Shown: positions 1 through 6,517 of the stretch, one piece after another | Layout of the letters: every line of letters starts with the position of its first letter | How positions within the stretch are numbered: the first letter of the stretch is position 1 | Source: a bacterium | Lineage (GTDB): Bacteria > Patescibacteriota > Microgenomatia > UBA1400 > RBG-16-45-19 | Length of the DNA stretch: 9,724 bases | Direction of reading: 5' to 3' | Assembly: GCA_003247275.1 (NCBI GenBank) | Contig: QKAA01000025.1 | Span: 1 to 9,724, forward strand | The notes under the pieces: model-generated | The model's database searches: none | The model's input: the letters and a program-made list of their open reading frames with translations, nothing else | What the model was told of the DNA's origin: nothing | Program-made: the position numbers and the translations under genes

Positions 1-1
1 G

Positions 2-988
2 GTCTTGCTAGTGATAGTTGGTGGATTTTTATGGAGACAAAAGTCAGTCTCGCAACAGCAAGCAATGGTAACGGTTAGTCCTGAATATCGAGATATTGTG
101 GAGAGTTTGAATGTTTCTGGAAAAGTTGATGCAGAAGAAAAAGCTCGGATGACGTTTGCTGGAGCCAGCAAACTAATGTGGCTACCGATCAAAGAGGGTG
201 ATGTGGTGAAAAAATGGCAGGGCTTGGCACAAGTTGACGCCAGAACGCTGCAAAATCAATTGGAGATTGCTCAAAACGCGCATGGAACTACTTTTAGAAC
301 TTTTGAAAATACGCTGGATGGCGTAGATTACTATTCTGACGCAGGACTGACTGAAGAGGAGCGCCGCACAGCTGAAACCGCACAACTTTCAATTAGAAGC
401 TCTGCTTTGGCGGTAGAATCAGCTGATATTGCAGTTAAGCTTGCGTTTATGTCGAGTCCAATCAATGGAATTGTGACGCGGATTGATCAAAAGAATGTGG
501 GAGCGGTGATGCTGCCGACTGACGTGATTGAGATCGTTAACCCAGAAAGTGTCTTTTTTAGCGCTGTGGTTGATGAAGAAGATGTAGTAAATATTTCTGC
601 TTCCCAATCAGCTGTGGTGAAACTGGATGCATTTGAAGATCAGACATTTGAATCGAAAGTTATGCGAATTGCTTTTACCCCTTCCGTGTCTGAGAGCGGT
701 GGAACTGGCTATCAAATTTGGCTATCTCTACCAGTAGATAATTCTGGAATGTCATACAAGATGGGAATGAATGGTGAAGCAGATATTGTGCTTAATCAAA
801 AACAACATGTTTTGTCCGTGCCGGTGGATGCTCTGATTGAGCGAGATGGTATCACTTATGTTGATGTTGATCGCAATGGGACAGTTGAACGAGTTGAAAT
901 TACAACTGGCATTTTTGATAGTGATTACATTGAGGTAGTTACTGGCTTAACCCCCAATGATGTGGTGGTCATGCCGACAACTAATTAG
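2..988 (+). CDS. Membrane-fusion (periplasmic-adaptor-type) protein of a MacAB/YknXYZ-like ABC transporter, 5' partial
   Basis: This is the adaptor subunit of the ABC module formed with the next two genes; such proteins sit on the outer face of the membrane and dock on a MacB-type permease. The frame is open to the left edge, so the true start lies outside the window. Counting from the TTG at 5, residues 1-10 are the end of a hydrophobic anchor. Residues 38-90 form the first half of a biotinyl/lipoyl-like domain (SGKV, KEGDVVKK), about 80-145 a short helical hairpin, 146-170 the second lipoyl half (SSPINGIVTRI), about 175-265 a beta-barrel, and the remainder a membrane-proximal domain (LSVPVDALIERDG). 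The usual Gly of KKGQ is Trp70-71 region (KKWQ). No TolC-like gene is nearby. If the cell lacks an outer membrane, as expected for CPR, it would act like Bacillus YknX rather than a drug-efflux tunnel; the substrate is unknown. The gene ends with TAG six bases before the ATPase. Confidence 0.85.
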   Translation, partial: VLLVIVGGFLWRQKSVSQQQAMVTVSPEYRDIVESLNVSGKVDAEEKARMTFAGASKLMWLPIKEGDVVKKWQGLAQVDARTLQNQLEIAQNAHGTTFRTFENTLDGVDYYSDAGLTEEERRTAETAQLSIRSSALAVESADIAVKLAFMSSPINGIVTRIDQKNVGAVMLPTDVIEIVNPESVFFSAVVDEEDVVNISASQSAVVKLDAFEDQTFESKVMRIAFTPSVSESGGTGYQIWLSLPVDNSGMSYKMGMNGEADIVLNQKQHVLSVPVDALIERDGITYVDVDRNGTVERVEITTGIFDSDYIEVVTGLTPNDVVVMPTTN

Positions 989-994
989 AACGTC

Positions 995-1792
995 ATGAGC
1001 GCTCCTCTTCTTGAACTGAATGATGTGAGTAAGATTTATAGTATTGGAGATGAAACTCTTTATGCTTTGTGCCATGTGAGCATGAAAATTTTTGAGGGAG
1101 AGTTTGTAGCAATTGTGGGACCATCTGGCTCAGGCAAGTCAACATTTTTACATGTAGCGTCACTTTTGGATAAACCTACTGAGGGAATTATTAAAATTAA
1201 GGGTAAAGAAGTAACTGAATATTCTGAGGCTGAAACAGCTCGGTTAAGAAATCGGGAAATCGGATTTGTGTTCCAACAGTTTAATTTGTTACCAAAAACC
1301 AGTGCATTAGAGAATGTTTTACTACCATTAATATATACAGGAACTTCTGAGCACGAACGAATTCGTCGATCAAAAGAAAAATTAGAAGAAGTGGGTTTAG
1401 GCGATCGATTGAAAAATACCCCAGCACAATTATCTGGTGGTCAACAACAGCGAGTGGCTATCGCCCGAGCACTTGTGACTGAGCCAGCGATTATTTTTGC
1501 GGATGAACCAACGGGAAATTTAGATAGCAAGTCTGGCCAAGAGATCGTCAAAATGATTATCCGATTAAACAACTCTGGCAAAACCGTAGTGTTGGTAACT
1601 CATGACAATTCTTTGGCTCAAATTGCAAAGCGAGTGGTTAAAGTGGCGGACGGGAAAATCGTGAGTGATGAATTAACCAAATGGGGTAAGGCTGACTCAA
1701 AGATCTATAAACAATGGCCAGCATGGCAGACTAAACAATCAAAACATACAGATGGCGATTGTGATTACGCCGTTCTACGGGAGGACGATTAA
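995..1792 (+). CDS. ABC transporter ATP-binding protein, MacB/LolD/YknY type
   Basis: This cytoplasmic ATPase drives the FtsX-fold permease encoded next. Visible motifs in 265 residues are Walker [10 protein letters not shown] at 42-50, a Q-loop at FVFQQ 91-95, the signature LSGGQ at 146-150, Walker B IIFADE at 166-171, the D-loop TGNLDS after it and the switch His203 in VTHD. The sequence ADEPTGNLD and the QFNLLP stretch are typical of the LolD/MacB/FtsE subgroup. The start at 995 is 6 bases after the adaptor stop with no clear Shine-Dalgarno, so translational coupling is likely. Family members usually end near residue 220-230; here a tail of about 40 residues (from about 225, Lys/Trp-rich then acidic) extends to the stop, and its codons contain the ribosome binding site of the permease gene. 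It could be named macB or yknY; the substrate cannot be inferred. Confidence 0.93.
   Translation: MSAPLLELNDVSKIYSIGDETLYALCHVSMKIFEGEFVAIVGPSGSGKSTFLHVASLLDKPTEGIIKIKGKEVTEYSEAETARLRNREIGFVFQQFNLLPKTSALENVLLPLIYTGTSEHERIRRSKEKLEEVGLGDRLKNTPAQLSGGQQQRVAIARALVTEPAIIFADEPTGNLDSKSGQEIVKMIIRLNNSGKTVVLVTHDNSLAQIAKRVVKVADGKIVSDELTKWGKADSKIYKQWPAWQTKQSKHTDGDCDYAVLREDD
1779..1784 (+). promoter_or_regulatory. Shine-Dalgarno GGGAGG deciding the permease start at 1794
   Basis: GGGAGG lies inside the last codons of the ATPase gene, nine bases before ATG 1794. The longer in-frame start at 1752 has no such site and would add 14 residues that do not resemble a MacB permease N-terminus. The site therefore supports 1794. 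Confidence 0.8.
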
Positions 1793-1793
1793 G

Positions 1794-3005
1794 ATGCCAT
1801 TTTCGACGTTATTACTGATGGCATTGCGATCGTTGTGGCGAAACAAGTCTCGCTCAATTTTGACAATGCTGGGCGTCATTATTGGTGTAGGGTCAGTTAT
1901 TTTGCTGGTAGCTATCGGTAATGGGTTAAAACAATATGTGACGGATCAATTTGAACAGTTCGGAGCCAATAGCATCTATGTTGCACCGGGAGAATTATTT
2001 GGCGACAGTGGTGGCGGCTTTAGCAGCAATGATCAAGTGACGGCATTACTTTCGAATACTCTTCGTTATGAGGACGTTTTAGAGATCAGACGCATGAGGG
2101 AATACATCAGTGATGCTTCTGGCATGGCAATGAATTCGGCTGAAGTGACATATAAGAAAGCAAGCGAAAAACCAACTATTCTTGGGGTTAATGCTTCTTA
2201 TAGTGTTATTTCAAATACAAAAACTGACGTGGGTAATTTTTTTACAGAAATCGATGAAGAGAAGAAATCACAAGTGGCTGTACTAGGGTATAACATTGCT
2301 CAGGATTTATTTGGATCAGTTGATCCGATTGGTAAAACAATTTTAATTAAAAATCGACCTTTTAAGGTGGTGGGAGTTGCTGAAGAAAAGGGTGGAGGTT
2401 TTGGAGGTCCATCTTTCGATGATTACATTTATATGCCAATTACTAGCAGTTTTCAGTTGTTTGATTCGAAGATTGTGGTTCGCATTGTGGCTGCTGCGAA
2501 AGGAGACGATACTCAGTCGGCGATTACGGCAATTGAGGAATATTTTTTGAAGCGGTTAAAAGAAGATGAATTTTCAGTATTTAAGCAAGATGAAATTTTG
2601 AAAGTAATTGATCAAATTTTGGGAGCATTAACAGCGGGCTTGGGCGGTATTGCGGCTATCTCATTGGTGGTCGGAGGAATCGGTATTATGAATATTATGT
2701 TGGTGTCAGTGACTGAACGGACTAGAGAAATTGGGTTGCGAAAAGCGTTGGGAGCTACTCCTACGGTCATATTAACTCAATTTTTAATTGAATCAGTAGT
2801 GTTATCAGTTTCTGGAGGACTGATAGGAGTTGGATTTGCCTATTTAATCGCGATCGTATTAGATCAATTTCTTCCTACTGCAGTAACTCTTGGAGCAGTA
2901 ATGCTGGCGTTTGGGGTATCAGCAGCTGTGGGTATTATTTTTGGTGTCTATCCGGCTCGAAAAGCAAGTCAACTCTCCCCCATCGAAGCTTTGCGTTATG
3001 AGTAA
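1794..3005 (+). CDS. ABC transporter permease, MacB/YknZ family (MacB_PCD plus FtsX domain)
   Basis: This is the membrane subunit of the MacAB/YknXYZ-like module, 403 residues. The N-terminus LRSLWRNKSRSILTMLG precedes TM1 (about 21-42). A large extracytoplasmic domain follows (about 43-275), then TM2 (279-306), TM3 (330-356) and TM4 (363-386). Family hallmarks are ERTREIGLRKALGA at 308-321 after TM2 and YPARKASQLSPIEALRYE at the C-terminus, with RKA and the P-x-E-ALRYE ending. These transporters act by mechanotransmission: ATP hydrolysis moves the outer domain rather than pumping solute through the membrane. ATG 1794 is chosen over 1752 because of the GGGAGG site and because the ATPase stop (1790-1792) ends one base earlier. 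The outer domain contains a glycine-rich loop (KGGGFGGP, 199-206). The substrate is unknown; a role in export of peptides, lipids or toxins is possible. Confidence 0.93.
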   Translation: MPFSTLLLMALRSLWRNKSRSILTMLGVIIGVGSVILLVAIGNGLKQYVTDQFEQFGANSIYVAPGELFGDSGGGFSSNDQVTALLSNTLRYEDVLEIRRMREYISDASGMAMNSAEVTYKKASEKPTILGVNASYSVISNTKTDVGNFFTEIDEEKKSQVAVLGYNIAQDLFGSVDPIGKTILIKNRPFKVVGVAEEKGGGFGGPSFDDYIYMPITSSFQLFDSKIVVRIVAAAKGDDTQSAITAIEEYFLKRLKEDEFSVFKQDEILKVIDQILGALTAGLGGIAAISLVVGGIGIMNIMLVSVTERTREIGLRKALGATPTVILTQFLIESVVLSVSGGLIGVGFAYLIAIVLDQFLPTAVTLGAVMLAFGVSAAVGIIFGVYPARKASQLSPIEALRYE

Positions 3006-3051
3006 GAATTGGTTAGTTATTTAATTTAGAGCATCGCTGCTTTCCTGTGAC

Positions 3052-3060
3052 TGGTAGAAT
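3052..3060 (+). promoter_or_regulatory. Extended -10 promoter element (TGG-TAGAAT), predicted leaderless start
   Basis: In the 61-base gap after the permease gene there is an extended -10 pattern, TGG followed by TAGAAT (3055-3060). Six bases separate it from ATG 3067, so transcription starting about 7 bases after the hexamer would begin at the start codon itself. No convincing -35 hexamer sits 16-18 bases upstream, which is tolerable for extended -10 promoters. No Shine-Dalgarno precedes 3067. This is inference from pattern and spacing. Confidence 0.5.
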
Positions 3061-3066
3061 GAAGAT

Positions 3067-3456
3067 ATGGTAGAAGTTATCCAACGTTTGTTGCAGCTAT
3101 TAGTGTTGGTTGGACTGATGGTGATTATTGCTAAACCAGCTATTTTGCCTGCTCCGGCGAGTTCTGTGGCGCAAGCAGTCCATGTTTGGGTGGTTGGCCC
3201 AGAAGACACATGGAAAAGTTTTCAAACAACTTGGCAGGATCGTCTTTATTTGGTGGGAAAAATTTTTCCAACGTTGAAAAAAGTAGCCACCACTATTCCT
3301 GATGATCCACCGGAAATTACGGCCGATGGGGTGCTTGACCTGTTTAACCACCTGATCGTGAATCAACCCTTAAATAAGTGGAGTGAAATTAAGCAAGATT
3401 TAACGTTGGCTCCTTTAGAGGCGTCGCCAGCAGCCGAGGTCGAGGTTGCAGAATGA
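3067..3456 (+). CDS. Small membrane-anchored protein of unknown function
   Basis: I do not recognise this 129-residue protein. Residues 7-22 are a strongly hydrophobic segment (LLQLLVLVGLMVIIA), followed by an Ala/Pro/Ser stretch (PAILPAPASSVAQA) that could be a signal-peptidase region or simply the exit of a single TM anchor. The rest (about 40-115) is soluble, with Trp residues at 41, 49, 56 and 105 and a predicted helix-rich look (TWKSFQTTWQDRLYLVGKIF). The C-terminus is Ala/Glu-rich. It is probably extracytoplasmic. It is a real gene rather than a shadow because it overlaps the downstream Nudix start by the ATGA pattern, its hydrophobic N-terminus is coherent, and a -10 element lies at the right distance. 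It is likely co-transcribed with the Nudix gene, but a shared function is not evident. Confidence 0.7.
   Translation: MVEVIQRLLQLLVLVGLMVIIAKPAILPAPASSVAQAVHVWVVGPEDTWKSFQTTWQDRLYLVGKIFPTLKKVATTIPDDPPEITADGVLDLFNHLIVNQPLNKWSEIKQDLTLAPLEASPAAEVEVAE
3442..3446 (+). promoter_or_regulatory. Shine-Dalgarno GAGGT for the Nudix gene
   Basis: GAGGT sits six bases before ATG 3453, inside the end of the upstream gene. It supports the start that overlaps the upstream stop by four bases. Confidence 0.55.
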
Positions 3457-3983
3457 AGTTGTCAGACAAGATTGTATTTTCGGGGAAAAAGATCCGGGTG
3501 CATGAGTGCCAAATGAAGTTTGGGGATGATGAACCAACTTACGAATTAATTACCTTTGATACTACGACTGGGGTGTCCATCTTGCCCCTGACTGATACTG
3601 GAGTGGTGTTAATCAAACATTACCAGTTAGGCATTGATGGAGAGATGTGGACATTGCCAACTGGTGGATTAGAGGATGATGAGGATCCGATGAATCGAGC
3701 TCAGCTTGAGTTGCGGGAAGAAAGTGGTTTTGGGGCAAAAACTATGAAGTTGCTGTGCCGTCCTCATATGTTACCTGGATACGTTGGATCGATACCGGGA
3801 TATATCTTCGTCGCATCTGAGCTGTATCCTGATCCCCTAGAGGGAGATGAAACGTTTGAAATTGAGGTGAAAGAGTTTTCTTGGGATGAAGTGATGAAAA
3901 TGGTGGCTAGCGGGGAAATTTATGATGGACGAACTATCATAGCGCTTCTGTATTACCGCCAGTATAATGAGCAACATGAATGA
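3453..3983 (+). CDS. Nudix hydrolase, ADP-ribose pyrophosphatase-like
   Basis: This is a 176-residue Nudix protein, predicted to hydrolyse a nucleoside diphosphate linked to another moiety; the layout (WTLPTGG before the box, hydrophobic beta strands VSILPLTDTGVVLIKHY) is most like ADP-ribose or nucleotide-sugar pyrophosphatases. The Nudix box runs from Gly71 to Phe93: G71, E77, E86, E89, E90 and G92 match GX5EX7REUXEEXGU. The Arg that normally precedes the first Glu of the REUXEE core is Leu85, an unusual substitution. The metal-binding glutamates E86, E89 and E90 are kept, so activity is plausible. The gene overlaps the previous one by ATGA with a GAGGT site six bases upstream, and its 3' end overlaps the prfB start region. 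The exact substrate cannot be told from sequence alone; mutT-like sanitation is a less likely alternative. Confidence 0.88.
   Translation: MKLSDKIVFSGKKIRVHECQMKFGDDEPTYELITFDTTTGVSILPLTDTGVVLIKHYQLGIDGEMWTLPTGGLEDDEDPMNRAQLELREESGFGAKTMKLLCRPHMLPGYVGSIPGYIFVASELYPDPLEGDETFEIEVKEFSWDEVMKMVASGEIYDGRTIIALLYYRQYNEQHE
3963..3968 (+). promoter_or_regulatory. Consensus -10 hexamer TATAAT inside the Nudix gene, predicted leaderless prfB promoter
   Basis: A perfect TATAAT ends seven bases before ATG 3976, within the last codons of the Nudix gene. The alternative ATG at 3967 overlaps the hexamer and so could not be in a transcript starting here. There is no Shine-Dalgarno before either ATG. I see no good -35 element. 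The call rests on the exact hexamer and on matching spacing at three other genes in the window. Confidence 0.45.
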
Positions 3984-5067
3984 ATTAATTGAACAATTCA
4001 AAGCAATCGCAGCTTCAATTTTTAAGCTAAAACAAAGCTTGAGGATTGATGAAAAAAAACCTCAACTGTCAGCATTGCAAGCACAATCGACTGATCCCGA
4101 TTTTTGGCAAGATGAGGCTCGAGCAAAGTTGATTTTAAAAGAAATTTCTTCTTTAGAAAATACGATCACATCGATCGAAACTGCTGAATCTCGAACGCAA
4201 GAATGGATCGACCTGTGCCAACTTTCACAAGAAGAGGGCGAAGTGGATGAGGAGTTTATAGAGGCGGCCAACACAAACTTAAGATCAATTTCAACTCAAG
4301 TTAAGAATCTAGAAGTGGAAATTTATTTGTCTGACCCATTGGATCAGCATAATGCGATTGTGTCAATTCATGCTGGCCAAGGAGGGACTGAAGCCTGTGA
4401 TTGGGCAGAAATGTTACTTCGGATGTATATGCGCTATTTTGAGAGAAAAGAATGGAAGAGTGAACTGATTGAAGAAACTAGGGGCGAAGAAGCGGGTATT
4501 AAATCAGCCACGCTTTTGGTCTATGGCAAACTGTCTTACGGATTATTAAAACGAGAGGCGGGCACCCATCGCTTGGTACGACAATCTCCGTTTAATGCGG
4601 ATAAATTACGTCAAACTTCATTTGCTTTGGTGGAGGTATTGCCAGAAATTGATGAAACAAATCAGGTGGAAGTCCGAGATGAAGATTTGGAATGGTCGTT
4701 TTTCCGAGCAGGTGGTCATGGGGGGCAAAATGTAAATAAAGTAAATACGGCGGTGAGACTAAAACATATCCCTTCGGGGATTGTAGTGGAAGCTCGAACT
4801 GAGCGCTATCAAGAACAAAATCGTAAGTTTGCCTTGTCTTTGTTATCGGCAAAATTATGGAAGATAGAAGAAGAAAAGCGGAAACAAACAATTGAGGGTT
4901 TGAAGGGGACGAAAATGGCCAGTTGGGGAACCCAAATTAGAAACTATGTGCTTCACCCCTATCAGTTAGTTAAAGATGTGCGAACGGAAGTTGAGACAGC
5001 AGATACGGCCGGAGTTCTTGATGGCGATATTGATGAATTCATTGCGGAAGAAGTAAGGCTTAATTAG
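3976..5067 (+). CDS. prfB: Peptide chain release factor 2 (RF2)
   Basis: This factor reads UGA and UAA stop codons on the ribosome and triggers peptide release. Numbered from the possible earlier ATG at 3967, the N-terminal helical domain includes the RF2-typical DPDFWQDEARA (43-53), domain 2 carries the codon-reading tripeptide SPF at 207-209 (HRLVRQSPFNADKLRQTSF), and domain 3 carries the catalytic GGQ at 252-254. The C-terminus keeps WGTQIRNYVLHPYQLVKDVRT and the VLDGDIDEFI ending, so the protein is full length (363 residues from 3976; 366 from 3967). Where many prfB genes have a CUU-UGA frameshift near codon 25, this one reads straight through (AGC TTG AGG ATT), so the autoregulatory frameshift is absent. 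The residue before GGQ is His251 rather than the usual Ala or Pro. Start 3976 is preferred because of the TATAAT spacing; it overlaps the Nudix gene by 8 bases. The stop is TAG. Confidence 0.96.
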   Translation: MNELIEQFKAIAASIFKLKQSLRIDEKKPQLSALQAQSTDPDFWQDEARAKLILKEISSLENTITSIETAESRTQEWIDLCQLSQEEGEVDEEFIEAANTNLRSISTQVKNLEVEIYLSDPLDQHNAIVSIHAGQGGTEACDWAEMLLRMYMRYFERKEWKSELIEETRGEEAGIKSATLLVYGKLSYGLLKREAGTHRLVRQSPFNADKLRQTSFALVEVLPEIDETNQVEVRDEDLEWSFFRAGGHGGQNVNKVNTAVRLKHIPSGIVVEARTERYQEQNRKFALSLLSAKLWKIEEEKRKQTIEGLKGTKMASWGTQIRNYVLHPYQLVKDVRTEVETADTAGVLDGDIDEFIAEEVRLN

Positions 5068-5101
5068 TTGGCTTTTTTTCTAGTATTACCTATGTCAGCT
5101 G

Positions 5102-5110
5102 TGGTATAGT
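5102..5110 (+). promoter_or_regulatory. Extended -10 promoter (TGG-TATAGT) for the 5149-ftsE-ftsX operon
   Basis: TGG followed by TATAGT (5105-5110) lies in the 81-base gap after prfB. Transcription would begin near 5117, giving a leader of about 32 bases that contains a Shine-Dalgarno. No clear -35 is visible at the expected distance. The gap otherwise holds a seven-base T tract at 5073-5079 without a convincing stem. Confidence 0.5.
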
Positions 5111-5136
5111 GGGCTGTATCTATAACCTTCTTTTTA

Positions 5137-5143
5137 AGAGGAG
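5137..5143 (+). promoter_or_regulatory. Shine-Dalgarno AGAGGAG
   Basis: AGAGGAG lies five bases before ATG 5149, at normal spacing. It fixes this start and shows that the organism uses classical ribosome binding sites at some genes. Confidence 0.75.
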
Positions 5144-5148
5144 TTGTT

Positions 5149-5715
5149 ATGCCGATTGATGATCAAACTCAAACCGTTAATCAAGAACAAGTTGAACCCG
5201 TGGTGGCACAACCCACGCAGACTTATCAAGTACCAAATCAAGTAGAAAGCTCGCGTATGAAATTACCTGTTGTTATTATTGTTTTTGTCCTGCTTATTGG
5301 AGCGGGGGTAGGCACTGGTTTTGGAGCAAGTCGCTTGATAAAAGCTGGGCCCTCAGCCACACCAGCATTGGGAGCTCCTGGAACGGTTAGTTCTGATCAA
5401 GTTCAAGTGGGGGAAACATATGGAAGCGATGATACGGCTCGATTTAAAGATGTGTCTGAAGGAGTGTTACAAAAGGGAGGCATTGATGGGGAAGGAACTC
5501 ATCATTTAATCCGTCCAGGTGGAGATTCACAAACAGTTTACTTAACCTCATCAGTGGTTGATCTTGATCCCTTTGTGGGAGACAAGGTTGAATTGCATGG
5601 AGAAACTTTTTCGGCACAAAAGGCATCTTGGTTTATGGATGTTGGAAGCGTGAAAGTGCTTGAACTCAATGTTGCCACCGTGGAGACATCCACTGACGAA
5701 ATGACCGCTGAATAA
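5149..5715 (+). CDS. Single-pass membrane protein of unknown function upstream of ftsE
   Basis: This 188-residue protein has a polar Gln/Pro/Val-rich N-terminus (1-36), one clear TM helix (about 39-62, LPVVIIVFVLLIGAGVGTGFG, followed by Arg62 and Lys65), a small Ala/Pro/Gly linker and an outer domain of about 100 residues. The stretch at 128-172 (QTVYLTSSVVDLDPFVGDKVELHGE, then WFMDVGSVKVLEL) has the alternating pattern and central G-D-K-V-E-L-H-G turn seen in small OB-fold-like beta domains; this fold guess is weak. The topology is uncertain, but an N-in, C-out arrangement is suggested by the positive residues around the helix. It has its own promoter and ribosome site, its stop is 19 bases before ftsE, and the same operon continues to the hydrolase. 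That context makes it a candidate accessory of FtsEX, but no function is established here. Confidence 0.82.
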   Translation: MPIDDQTQTVNQEQVEPVVAQPTQTYQVPNQVESSRMKLPVVIIVFVLLIGAGVGTGFGASRLIKAGPSATPALGAPGTVSSDQVQVGETYGSDDTARFKDVSEGVLQKGGIDGEGTHHLIRPGGDSQTVYLTSSVVDLDPFVGDKVELHGETFSAQKASWFMDVGSVKVLELNVATVETSTDEMTAE

Positions 5716-5720
5716 AGGAG
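5714..5720 (+). promoter_or_regulatory. Shine-Dalgarno AAAGGAG for ftsE, long spacing
   Basis: AAAGGAG overlaps the stop of the previous gene. The distance to ATG 5735 is 14 bases, longer than usual. A CTG at 5729 would be better spaced, but the ATG gives MIHFNSVSMIYG, the normal FtsE beginning, so ATG is preferred. Confidence 0.55.
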
Positions 5721-5734
5721 TCATTAAGCTGCCT

Positions 5735-6517
5735 ATGATACATTTTAATTCCGTCAGCATGATTTACGGAGATCGCACTGTTTTGGATGCGATGGATTTT
5801 TTTATTGAGCCGGGTGAATTCGTGTTTTTGGTTGGACCTTCGGGTGCGGGTAAATCAACTATTTCTAAACTGTTAATTCGAGAGGTTGTTCCAACTCAGG
5901 GAGAGATTTCTGTGGGTGAGTATGAATTTGCTAAATTACGACGCAAGGATATCCCCTATCTTCGCCGCCAAATTGGAATGGTGTTTCAAGATAATAAGTT
6001 ATTGCCTGATCGAACGGTGGCGGAAAATATTGCTTTGCCTTTAGAAATTTTAAGCAAGAAACAAGAATCCATCAGCAAGATTATTGAGGAATTACTCAAA
6101 GCAACAGGTTTGGAAGGCAAAGATAACTTTTTCCCTCGACAATTATCCGGGGGGGAGTTACAACGAGTAGGCATTGCTCGAGCCTTGGCCATGGATCCAG
6201 CTATACTGTTTGCTGATGAACCGACCGGAAATTTGGATGAGAAAACGGCAGCCCAGATTGTAGATTTGCTAACCCGAATTAATGCTCAAGGGACGACGGT
6301 GATTATGGCTACCCATGATATGGCTATGGTGAAGAAATTAAAGAAGAGAATCATTGAAATTGGTGAAGGTAGATTAATCCATGATTCGGATCCAAAAAAG
6401 AAATCTGAGGTGAAGGAGACAGCGAAGCCTGAAGAGGATAAGGACAAGGAAGAAGCAGTCGCTGAGCCAGAAAAACCTGAAGAGCAGACTGATCAAAAGG
6501 AGCACAAAGAATCATGA
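5735..6517 (+). CDS. ftsE: Cell-division ATP-binding protein FtsE
   Basis: This is the cytoplasmic ATPase of the FtsEX complex, which couples ATP hydrolysis to activation of peptidoglycan hydrolases at the septum. Motifs are Walker A GPSGAGKST (34-42), Q-loop Gln85 in GMVFQDNKLL, signature LSGGE (137-141, with Glu in place of Gln as in many FtsE), Walker B ILFADE (157-162) and switch His194 in ATHD. The opening IHFNSVSMIYG and the sequence KLLPDRTVAENIALPLE are characteristic. The core ends near residue 217. A highly charged Lys/Glu/Asp-rich tail of about 43 residues (218-260) follows, longer than the common FtsE length of about 220-230. The tail looks disordered and might contact the membrane or division proteins. 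The stop overlaps the ftsX start by ATGA. Confidence 0.95.
   Translation: MIHFNSVSMIYGDRTVLDAMDFFIEPGEFVFLVGPSGAGKSTISKLLIREVVPTQGEISVGEYEFAKLRRKDIPYLRRQIGMVFQDNKLLPDRTVAENIALPLEILSKKQESISKIIEELLKATGLEGKDNFFPRQLSGGELQRVGIARALAMDPAILFADEPTGNLDEKTAAQIVDLLTRINAQGTTVIMATHDMAMVKKLKKRIIEIGEGRLIHDSDPKKKSEVKETAKPEEDKDKEEAVAEPEKPEEQTDQKEHKES
6495..6502 (+). promoter_or_regulatory. Shine-Dalgarno AAAAGGAG for ftsX
   Basis: AAAAGGAG lies within the ftsE tail codons, 11 bases before ATG 6514. Together with the ATGA overlap it supports coupled translation of ftsE and ftsX. Confidence 0.6.

Noticed and set aside
5..7. TTG at 5 as the true start of the adaptor gene
   Set aside because: The frame is open to the window edge and the anchor helix would be cut short, so the gene most likely begins upstream.
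182..607. Minus-strand reading frames across the adaptor gene and others like them at 3021-3366, 4062-4274, 4592-4891, 5444-5760, 5986-6192, 6351-6542, 7761-7943 and 9202-9387
   Set aside because: They lie opposite well-supported genes, show no domain or signal, and have no promoter or ribosome site I could see.
1752..1793. Longer permease start at ATG 1752, overlapping the ATPase by 41 bases
   Set aside because: The 14 extra residues do not look like a MacB N-terminus, and GGGAGG sits nine bases before ATG 1794.
3967..3969. ATG 3967 as the prfB start
   Set aside because: It overlaps the TATAAT hexamer and has no Shine-Dalgarno. ATG 3976 fits the spacing better, although 3967 cannot be excluded if the gene is translated from a longer mRNA.
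5050..5085. Rho-independent terminator after prfB (seven-T tract)
   Set aside because: The GGCT copies before the T tract are direct rather than inverted, and I can build no stable stem.
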